A stretch of 64,000 nt of DNA from Gemmatimonadota bacterium (lineage in GTDB: Bacteria > Gemmatimonadota > Gemmatimonadetes > Gemmatimonadales > Gemmatimonadaceae): the NCBI GenBank assembly GCA_947463135.1, contig CANHTA010000002.1, positions 1-64,000 on the forward strand, given 5' to 3'. A program made the translations under genes and the position numbers. Positions 56,617 to 64,000 of the stretch are shown piece after piece (the first letter of the stretch is position 1; every line of letters starts with the position of its first letter). A model generated the notes under the pieces. That model saw only the letters and a program-made list of their open reading frames with translations, was not told the origin of the DNA and made no database searches.

Positions 56617-57606
56617 ATGGCTAACGTGCTCGTATTTGCCGAAGTGCGCGGCGGCGATCTGCGCAAAGTCGCCTTGGAAGCGGTCACGGCCGCCCGTGCA
56701 CTGGCGGAGCTGTCCGGTGGAGGCAGCGTGCATGCGCTGCTGGCCGGTGACGCCGGGATTGGAAAAGCCGCTGAGGCGTTAGCGCAGCATGGGGCCGACG
56801 CGGTGCTCGTGTTGGAGCACACCGGCTTTGCTCAGTACAACCCGGAGGCGTTGGCGGCCACGCTGGCGCAAAAGCTGGGTACCGGCACCTATAGCTATGC
56901 CCTGTTCAGTGCGACGGCACAGGGGCGCGATCTTTCTCCTCGCGTGGCGGCCAAGTGTGGCGTCGGTCTCGCGGCCGATCTCACCGGCTTCACGGTGGAG
57001 GGCGGTACCGTGGTGGGGCAGCACTTCACCATGAATGGCAAGGTGATCGCAACGCTTGCGCTGGCCGGCACGCCGGCCATTCTCTCGGTGCGTCCCGCCT
57101 CCTTCCAGCCGGCGGCGGCGCCGCGTCCGTTGGTCACGGAAGTCGTCACGGCGGCCGCTGATCCGTTGGCATCACGCGTGAAGGTGGTTGAGCTCAAGCA
57201 GGGGAACACCGGCAAGCTCGACTTGAACGACGCGCCAGTGATTGTGGCGGGTGGCCGCGGCCTAAAGGCCCCCGAGCATTTCAAGCTGTGCGAAGAGCTC
57301 GCCGATGCGTTCGGCAACGCGGCGGTGGGTGCCACGCGCGCGGTAACGGATGAAGGCTGGCGTCCGCACTCCGACCAGATCGGTCAGACCGGGCGTAATG
57401 TGAGCCCCACGCTCTACATCGCCGTCGGGATTTCCGGCGCCATTCAGCACCTTGCCGGCATGCGGACATCCAAGACGATCGTGGCCATCAATAAGGACAA
57501 AGATGCGCCGATCTTCAAAATTGCCGATTACGGCATCGTTGGTGATGTGTTTGAGGTCATGCCGGCGCTGACCGCTGCCGTGAAGGCGGCCAAGGCACAG
57601 GGCTGA
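56617..57606 (+). CDS. etfA: Electron transfer flavoprotein subunit alpha
   Basis: IVAGGRGLKAPEHFKLCEELADAFGNAAVGATRAVTDEGW, GISGAIQHLAGMRTSKTIVAINKDKDAPIFKIADYGIVGD. Confidence 0.96.
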   Translation: MANVLVFAEVRGGDLRKVALEAVTAARALAELSGGGSVHALLAGDAGIGKAAEALAQHGADAVLVLEHTGFAQYNPEALAATLAQKLGTGTYSYALFSATAQGRDLSPRVAAKCGVGLAADLTGFTVEGGTVVGQHFTMNGKVIATLALAGTPAILSVRPASFQPAAAPRPLVTEVVTAAADPLASRVKVVELKQGNTGKLDLNDAPVIVAGGRGLKAPEHFKLCEELADAFGNAAVGATRAVTDEGWRPHSDQIGQTGRNVSPTLYIAVGISGAIQHLAGMRTSKTIVAINKDKDAPIFKIADYGIVGDVFEVMPALTAAVKAAKAQG

Positions 57607-57614
57607 TCGGCCAT

Positions 57615-59657
57615 ATGGGGATCTCCAATCTGGTCTTCGCGGTCATACTCGTGGTCGCGCTCGGGTTCTTTGCCCGAAGCGCGTCCCGCCTGAATCGCTG
57701 GCTGAAGATCGGCCGCGATGAAGTGCGTACGGATCACCCCGGGCAGCGGACACGGAATTTTCTGCTGATCGGGTTGGCCCAAACGAAAATTCTGCGGGAC
57801 CCGGTTGGCGGCATGATGCACGCCCTCGTGTTCTGGGGTTTTTGTGTGCTGGGGCTGGGCACGCTGGAAATCATCATTCAGGGGCTCTACACGCCCTTTA
57901 CGTGGGATGTGATCCTGCCGCGTTTCCTGTATCTGCCGTACGTGGTATCGCAGGAAGTGTTTGCGGTGTTTGTGTTGATTCCCGTGCTGTACTTGTTGTA
58001 CCGGCGATTGGTGATCAAGCCGAAGCGTTTTGCCGAGGTGAGTGGCGCGGATGCCGTATTCATCTTGAGCATGATCACCACGCTCATGGTGACGCTGTTG
58101 CTGGTGTTTGTCATGGAGTTGCGTACCGGTGCATCCGCCGATGGGCGCATTATCTCGGGGATGCTCCTCCCGCTGTTCAGTGGCGTATCGCCGGACACGG
58201 CGCACCTGGTGGCACGGGTGAGTTGGTGGATCCACGCGGTGCTGATTCTGTATTTTCTGAATCACCTGCCGGGATCCAAGCACCTGCATGTGCTTACGTC
58301 GCTCATCAATGTGTGGTTCTCCAACACCAGCGGCCCGGGGCGCATCGGTGCCATGCGGCCGATGGATCTGGAGGCGGAAGACGCCGAACAGTTTGGGGCG
58401 GCCGACGTCGAACACCTGAGCTGGAAAAATCTGCTGGACGGCTACTCCTGCACGGAGTGCGGCCGCTGCACGGCCGCCTGTCCGGCCAACAGCACGGGGA
58501 AGCTGCTGTCCCCCCGCATGATTGTGGTGAAAACGCGTGCGCGTCTCACCGAAAAAGCCACCACGCTTGATGCCATTGCGGCCAGTGGTGGCACCGCCAC
58601 CGAAGCGCAAACCGCCGTGCTGTCCAAGAAGCTGCTCGATGATTGGATCACGGAGGAGGAGCTCTGGGCGTGCACCAGCTGCCGCGCCTGCGTGCAGGAG
58701 TGCCCCGTCAGCATTGACCAGCTCGACATCATCAACGAGCTGCGCCGCGACCTGGTGCTGATGGAATCACGGTTCCCCGAGGAGCTGGCGCCGGCGCTTA
58801 CGAGTCTCGAACGCAACGGTAGTCCGTGGGCCTTCAGCGCGTCCGACCGTGCGCAGTGGGCCGAAGGGATGGACATCCCCACGATGGCCGAGTTGGTGGA
58901 GAAGGGGGAGAAGGCCGACATCCTGTTTTGGGTTGGCTGCATGGGGTCGTTTGACGACCGCGCCAAGAAGATCACCGTGGCGTTCGCACGCATTCTGCAA
59001 GCGGCTAACGTGCGCTTCGCGATCCTCGGACAGGAGGAAACCTGTCATGGTGATCCGGCCCGTCGCATGGGGAACGAGTACCTGTATCAGATGCTCGCCA
59101 AGGGCGTGATTGAAACGCTCGATGGGTACAACGTGAAGACCATCGTCACGTTCTGCCCGCACTGCTTCCATCAGATGGGCAGCGAGTTTCCGGATATCGG
59201 CGGCAACTACGAAGTCATTCACCACACCGACTACATCGAGCGGTTGCTCGAGGCCGGGCGTGTGCCGCTCGACACGGAGCATGGGCAGCGCCTCAAAGTG
59301 GCCTATCACGACTCCTGCTACCTCGGTCGCTACAACGACATCTATGACGCGCCGCGCAACACGCTCAAGCGTGCGCTGCCGATTATGGAGCTGGTGGAGC
59401 CGACGCGCACGAAGAGTCGTGGCATGTGCTGTGGTGCCGGCGGTGGACGCATGTGGATGGAAGAGAACGTGGGCACGCGCGTGAACGTGGAACGCAGCGA
59501 AGAGTTGCTGGCCACAGGGGCCGATCAGATTGCGGTGGCCTGTCCGTTCTGCATGACGATGATCACCGATGGCGTGACCGGCGCCGGCAGTACCGTGCCG
59601 GTGGTCGATATTTCCGAAGTGGTGGCGTCGCGGCTTCTTCCCGCAACGCCCGCCTAA
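57615..59657 (+). CDS. Membrane Fe-S/CCG-domain oxidoreductase, EMO-like (ETF:menaquinone oxidoreductase family)
   Basis: N-terminal NarI-like TM region; CTECGRCTAACPAN and CTSCRACVQECPVSID ferredoxin motifs; two CCG domains (GCMGSFDDRA..., CCGAGGGRMWMEE). Confidence 0.85.
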   Translation: MGISNLVFAVILVVALGFFARSASRLNRWLKIGRDEVRTDHPGQRTRNFLLIGLAQTKILRDPVGGMMHALVFWGFCVLGLGTLEIIIQGLYTPFTWDVILPRFLYLPYVVSQEVFAVFVLIPVLYLLYRRLVIKPKRFAEVSGADAVFILSMITTLMVTLLLVFVMELRTGASADGRIISGMLLPLFSGVSPDTAHLVARVSWWIHAVLILYFLNHLPGSKHLHVLTSLINVWFSNTSGPGRIGAMRPMDLEAEDAEQFGAADVEHLSWKNLLDGYSCTECGRCTAACPANSTGKLLSPRMIVVKTRARLTEKATTLDAIAASGGTATEAQTAVLSKKLLDDWITEEELWACTSCRACVQECPVSIDQLDIINELRRDLVLMESRFPEELAPALTSLERNGSPWAFSASDRAQWAEGMDIPTMAELVEKGEKADILFWVGCMGSFDDRAKKITVAFARILQAANVRFAILGQEETCHGDPARRMGNEYLYQMLAKGVIETLDGYNVKTIVTFCPHCFHQMGSEFPDIGGNYEVIHHTDYIERLLEAGRVPLDTEHGQRLKVAYHDSCYLGRYNDIYDAPRNTLKRALPIMELVEPTRTKSRGMCCGAGGGRMWMEENVGTRVNVERSEELLATGADQIAVACPFCMTMITDGVTGAGSTVPVVDISEVVASRLLPATPA

Positions 59658-60355
59658 GTGGGTCGTACGTGCCGTAAACGCATCACCTGAATTTCCTGCT
59701 TCACGGCACCTTCTTCGAACTTCGTGGTCACGGTATCGAAGATTTCCAGCCCCACATGCGCGAGATTCTCGCGGAACAGCGGTAACGCGAGGCGCCCCGG
59801 ATCGGCCACGATCGCGAGGCCGTGTGGGGCGAGGGCGCGCGCCAGGCATGCCCCCACGAGCAGGGCATACTCCTTCTCGTACAGCACATCGGCCGCCATG
59901 ACCACGTCAAACATGCCAAGGTCTGTCGGCCACTCGCGCCAGTTCACCATGCGCACCGCGGGCTCGCGGGAAAGATTCCGCGCGGCATTCGCGCGCGTCA
60001 CATGCAGGGCGTCCTCGTAATAGTCGGTGGCCGTTACCTCGAAACCGCCCAACATGGCCCCCACGGTGGCAAGCCCGAGTCCGCACCCCATCTCCAGCAG
60101 CCGTTGCCCCGTGCCCGCTTCCCGCGCCATGGTGGCCGACAACACGCGCGCCGACGGCCACAGATCGGCCCAGTATGGCAGTCGCTCGTCCATCACATAG
60201 TCCGCTTCGCTGATCAGATGATCGGCGTTCGCCGGTTTCACGAGGGTAATCGCTCGGCCGTTGACGTCCACCATTTCCGTGGCAAGTGAGAAGCAGCGCC
60301 CCAGCGCTTCGTCGAGCGCCTCGCCATGCAGGTGGGTCAGACTCGGACGGGTCAT
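59654..60355 (-). CDS. Class I SAM-dependent methyltransferase (METTL/nicotinamide N-methyltransferase-like)
   Basis: LPYWADLWPSARVLSATMA, LLEMGCGLGLATVGAMLGGFEVTATDY. Confidence 0.82.
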   Translation of the reverse strand: MTRPSLTHLHGEALDEALGRCFSLATEMVDVNGRAITLVKPANADHLISEADYVMDERLPYWADLWPSARVLSATMAREAGTGQRLLEMGCGLGLATVGAMLGGFEVTATDYYEDALHVTRANAARNLSREPAVRMVNWREWPTDLGMFDVVMAADVLYEKEYALLVGACLARALAPHGLAIVADPGRLALPLFRENLAHVGLEIFDTVTTKFEEGAVKQEIQVMRLRHVRPT

Positions 60356-61683
60356 GTGGTGAGCAAGGGGACGTCGGGCAACAGGATCGCGGGGTAGGAC
60401 ATGCCGGGCTCCGTGCAGGGAACCTCAGGTGGGATAATCAGCAGGGCGTTGGCGAGGGCCATGGTGTGCAGCAGGTTTGAGCCCTGCGGGCCGGCTAGTC
60501 GCGCTTCCGGCGCGCCGTCCGCCCCGGTGGTGACCACGACGCGCAGGAAGTACGACAGCGGCGCCGGCGTGTCCACGCGATCCAGAAAGCGCACGGGAAT
60601 CCGGAGAGGGCGAGTGCAGCTATGCCCGCCGAGTGCACGAATCAATGGCCACGCAAACAGCGAACCGGTGACCATGGTGGACACGGGATTGCCGGGCAAC
60701 CCCAGCCATGGGACATCGCGCACGAGCCCGGTTCCCACCGGCCCGCCGGGGCGGATGCGTGCGCGCCAAAATGTGTGACGGCCGCCAAGGGCGGAGAGCG
60801 CATCGCGGGTGTAGTCGTGCGCGCCAACCGAGACGCCGCCCGTGGTGATGAGCAGATCGCAGCCGTCGTCCAGCGCACCGGCCAGGGCGTCGGTGAGGGC
60901 GGGCAGGGTGTCCGGTACCAGAGGCAGTGTGCGGACGTCGGCACCGGCCGACCGCAGCAGGGCCGGCAGCGCATAACTCGACGACGAGACAATGCGCTGC
61001 CCCGCCTCGACGTCATGGAAGTGATCGAGCATGACCAGCTCGTCCCCACTGGACACCACGGTCACGCGTGGCGCGCGAAACACCGATACCGTCTGCGCCC
61101 CGATGCTGGCAAGTACGCCCAGATGCGCGGCCCCGATGGTGGTGCCGCGCGCAAAGAGCGCACTGCCTGCCGCCACATCTTCTCCACGCGGTCGCACGTT
61201 CGCGCGGCCGGTGCCATCGCGGTCGTCGAAGACCACCACTTGATCGATGCCTGCGTCGGTATCCTCCACACGAACCACGGCGTCGGCGCCCGGTGGCATG
61301 GGCGCGCCGGTCATGATGCGCAACGCAGTGCCTTGCTGGACCCATGGTAAGGTGGACGCATCAACGCCGGCCGCACTGATCCCGATCACGGGCAACTGCC
61401 GCGGCTTTGCGCGCGTGGCCCCCAGAATGTCAGCCCGCTGAACGGCATAGCCATCCATGCCCGCATTGTCCCAGGGAGGGAGCGCCACGCGACTGTGCAC
61501 CGGGCCGCAGAGCGCACGGCCAAGCGCTGCCTCAAGGGGCAGCGTATCGGGGATGGTGGTGTGCCCGACCGCGTTCAGGAGAATCGCGTCGAGCGCCTCT
61601 TCAAACGACAGTGGCATGGCCCCGTCCTGTGGTGACGTCGTGGGAGGTCCCATGGTGACCGCATCCGTTGCGGAAGGCGTCAA
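60352..61683 (-). CDS. moeA: Molybdopterin molybdenumtransferase MoeA
   Basis: ALPPWDNAGMDGYAVQ, RIMTGAPMPPGADAVVRVE, LLITTGGVSVGAHDY, GLPGNPVSTMVTG. Confidence 0.94.
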   Translation of the reverse strand: MTPSATDAVTMGPPTTSPQDGAMPLSFEEALDAILLNAVGHTTIPDTLPLEAALGRALCGPVHSRVALPPWDNAGMDGYAVQRADILGATRAKPRQLPVIGISAAGVDASTLPWVQQGTALRIMTGAPMPPGADAVVRVEDTDAGIDQVVVFDDRDGTGRANVRPRGEDVAAGSALFARGTTIGAAHLGVLASIGAQTVSVFRAPRVTVVSSGDELVMLDHFHDVEAGQRIVSSSSYALPALLRSAGADVRTLPLVPDTLPALTDALAGALDDGCDLLITTGGVSVGAHDYTRDALSALGGRHTFWRARIRPGGPVGTGLVRDVPWLGLPGNPVSTMVTGSLFAWPLIRALGGHSCTRPLRIPVRFLDRVDTPAPLSYFLRVVVTTGADGAPEARLAGPQGSNLLHTMALANALLIIPPEVPCTEPGMSYPAILLPDVPLLTT

Positions 61684-63287
61684 CGTGGCACGCGAGGAGT
61701 AAGGGGGCCCAGCGGCCGACTGGCCAACGTTGCGACCAACAGATCCTGCACGCGCTCCACGTCACGCGTGGGGACCGTGAAGTTGTTGCTCAACATGGAG
61801 AACATCACGAGTCGTCCATCGGCAGTGGTCACATATCCCGAGAGCGAGCGGGCTTTGTCCAAGGTGCCGGTTTTCGCCCGCACATTGCCCGCTGCCGGCG
61901 TCTCCCGCATGCGACCGGCAATGGTGCCGTCCACGCCGGCGATGGGCAGCGCATCCCGATACGTCAGGTACCACGGCGAACGCCGCATCGCATCGAGCAC
62001 TTTGAGCACAGCCCGCGGCGTGACATAGTCATGGCGTGAGAGCCCACTGCCATCCCGATAGGCAACGTCGGCGGTGGTGATGCCCCATGTGGCGAGCGTG
62101 CGCATGCCAACGGCACGGGCACTGTCGGCCGAGCCATCGCCGCTGGTGCGCAGCCCGGCGGTACGAAACAACAATTCGGCAATCTGATTTTGCGAGGGCT
62201 TCTGCATGCGCGGCAGCACCTCGGACAGCGGCGCCGACTGCAACACGACGACGGTGTCCACCGCACGCGCCAGGGTGTCTGCTCGCGCCAGCACGCGGCC
62301 ACCCACGCGAATGCCGTGGTCGGCCAGCGACTGCGAGAGCGCGGCCACATATGCGTCGGTTGGGTGACGATAGGAGAGCGTGATTGAGGCACTGTCGCCC
62401 AAGGGCAGGGTGCCGGTCACCACCACGCGGTCGCCGATGCTGTCGTAGGCGGCGTTCAGGCGTGGCGGTCGCACGCCATTCACGACGCCGGTGGCGGAGT
62501 CGCGCGTGGTGGCCTGCACCACCAGGCGAGGATAGCTGCGCGTTGGCGCACTGGTCACTGCGACCGCTCCACCCACGCGCGGTGCCGCCCGCAGCTGAAG
62601 CCGCAGCACGCCCTCGTTAAACATCAACTCATCCACCGCCGCGCTGTACGCGGCGTCGAAATCGTCGGCAGCCCAGCCATATCCGGTGGTGAGCCCCGGA
62701 AAGGCATCGCCAACGGCGCGCACCCGACCGGCAATGCGCGTAATGCCACGCGCGGTGAGTGCGGCCAGGATGGGGGTAAATGCCTGCATCGCCTGCCCAC
62801 CACTGAGGGCATCACTCACGCTCGGGTCACCGCTCCCGGACACCAACAGGTCGCCATGCCACACCGTACCGCGCTGGCGGCCGTGTAGCATGACGGGGGT
62901 GTGCCACCGATACTCCGGTCCCAGGAGCTGCAAGGCAATGGCACCCGTGAGCAACTTTTCATTCGACGCGGGCATAAACAGTTTGTCCGCATCGTGGCTC
63001 AGGATGGTGTCACCGCGCTCCGCATCCACAAAGAGCAGGCCCCACCGGGCATTTCGCCACGCCGGCGCCGCGAGCACGGAATCCGTGATCGCGTGCAGGA
63101 GCGACTGTGTCGTCACCGCTGGCGGGAGGGGGGCGGTTACCACCGCGGGCGCCATGGGGGCCGGAGGTGGCGCCGGCACGGTTACGCCGCGGGCACAGCC
63201 CGAGCCTAACAGGGCCCCCAGGATGACGGTCGGCACCGTGATGCCACGGGGCCGTGAGGAGAGGCCAAGCCAACGCGCGCGCGACAT
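61680..63287 (-). CDS. dacB: D-alanyl-D-alanine carboxypeptidase/endopeptidase (PBP4-type, S13)
   Basis: MPASNEKLLTGAIAL (SxxK), YRDGSGLSRHDYVTPRAVLKVL, AKTGTLDKARSLSGYV (KTG). Confidence 0.92.
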   Translation of the reverse strand: MSRARWLGLSSRPRGITVPTVILGALLGSGCARGVTVPAPPPAPMAPAVVTAPLPPAVTTQSLLHAITDSVLAAPAWRNARWGLLFVDAERGDTILSHDADKLFMPASNEKLLTGAIALQLLGPEYRWHTPVMLHGRQRGTVWHGDLLVSGSGDPSVSDALSGGQAMQAFTPILAALTARGITRIAGRVRAVGDAFPGLTTGYGWAADDFDAAYSAAVDELMFNEGVLRLQLRAAPRVGGAVAVTSAPTRSYPRLVVQATTRDSATGVVNGVRPPRLNAAYDSIGDRVVVTGTLPLGDSASITLSYRHPTDAYVAALSQSLADHGIRVGGRVLARADTLARAVDTVVVLQSAPLSEVLPRMQKPSQNQIAELLFRTAGLRTSGDGSADSARAVGMRTLATWGITTADVAYRDGSGLSRHDYVTPRAVLKVLDAMRRSPWYLTYRDALPIAGVDGTIAGRMRETPAAGNVRAKTGTLDKARSLSGYVTTADGRLVMFSMLSNNFTVPTRDVERVQDLLVATLASRPLGPLTPRVPR

Positions 63288-63293
63288 CGCGAG

Positions 63294-63998
63294 CTACCGG
63301 AAGAGTGGGAGCGTGACCCCAACAGTGACAGTGCGTGACCCACGCCACGCCGACCGATTTCGGGTGTCGGTGAGCACCGACGTGGTGTCGGAGGCCTTCA
63401 CGAAGTAGCGATCGGGATACTCATACTGCCACATGAAATTCGTGAGGTCCACACGAATCATCGGTCCCCTCCGCGGCAGGTAGCGGAGCCCGAGTCCGTA
63501 GGAGAAGGAGAACTTGGTGCCGAACTGATAGGAGCCCGTGTCGGCGGCAGCGAAGTCGCTCACCACGCCGGCGCCGCCGGCGAGCGAGGGGATAAGACGG
63601 TGCCACGTCTTCTTGCCGGTAAGGGAGAGATCCAGCCCGGCGTCCATCGCATGGGTGGTGACCCCGCGCATCCCCAACACTCGCGTGGTGCGCGGATTGG
63701 TGGGCACCAAGAGCTTTCGCTCGGAGGGGGCCGCGAGATAGCGCACGTACAACGAGGCCGGCCCGCCAATCGCGACGTCGTAGCGCAACGCCGCCGCAAT
63801 CGAGGAGGCCGGTGCCACGTCCGCGGGGTCGCGCTTCATCGCCATCCATCCGCCCATAATCGACAGATTCTGCCCCAGCTTCACATCTTCAAACGGGCTG
63901 TTGGTGGGGAGGTGGCCAACCTGTGCCAACAGCGCCATCGGTGTGAGGCCACCCAGCGCCGCAACACTGAGCCCCACCAGCATGAGACGTCGCCCCAC
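63294..63998 (-). CDS. Predicted outer-membrane beta-barrel protein
   Basis: Signal peptide, alternating hydrophobic strands (FGTKFSFSYGLGLRYLPRRGPMIRVDLTNFMWQYEYPDRYF), ends in Phe-Arg; start lies at the window edge. Confidence 0.6.
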   Translation of the reverse strand: MGRRLMLVGLSVAALGGLTPMALLAQVGHLPTNSPFEDVKLGQNLSIMGGWMAMKRDPADVAPASSIAAALRYDVAIGGPASLYVRYLAAPSERKLLVPTNPRTTRVLGMRGVTTHAMDAGLDLSLTGKKTWHRLIPSLAGGAGVVSDFAAADTGSYQFGTKFSFSYGLGLRYLPRRGPMIRVDLTNFMWQYEYPDRYFVKASDTTSVLTDTRNRSAWRGSRTVTVGVTLPLFR

Positions 63999-64000
63999 AG

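Overview
This is a 64 kb, GC-rich, gene-dense bacterial chromosomal window. Gene content and order suggest a Gemmatimonadota-like organism, but this is inferred without any database search. I see about 54 credible protein-coding genes, no rRNA or tRNA, no CRISPR array and no prophage. Main blocks, in order: a type IV pilus operon pilMNOPQ followed by a large lipoprotein and aroC-aroK-DUF494; a topA-trmFO-xerC-(ilvA-like)-hslV-(outer-membrane protein)-hslU neighbourhood; argF, bcp, gcvT; a sigma54 activator with an apparently degenerate receiver; an HD-GYP protein; a giant SARP/BTAD-ATPase-TPR regulator; a MoxR ATPase; an F0-only ATP synthase operon (atpZ/I-atpB-atpE-atpF-atpH, no F1 alpha/gamma/beta/epsilon genes following); an M1 peptidase; a translationally coupled sugar cassette (nucleotidyltransferase, TAT-type GH109/Gfo-Idh-MocA protein, second nucleotidyltransferase, galactokinase-like GHMP kinase) with a nearby cupin and PEP-CTERM protein; M20 peptidase, MFS, cstA-ybdD; NAD-type isocitrate dehydrogenase; an acyl-CoA dehydrogenase-etfB-etfA-EMO-like electron-transfer operon; and dacB-moeA-methyltransferase. 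The observations most worth follow-up are the GH109/kinase/nucleotidyltransferase cassette, a family of about 115 bp imperfect palindromes around trmFO-xerC, a structured atpB-atpE intergenic region, a candidate SARP operator with 11-bp-period direct repeats, and the split ATP synthase whose a and b subunits both carry apparent signal peptides.
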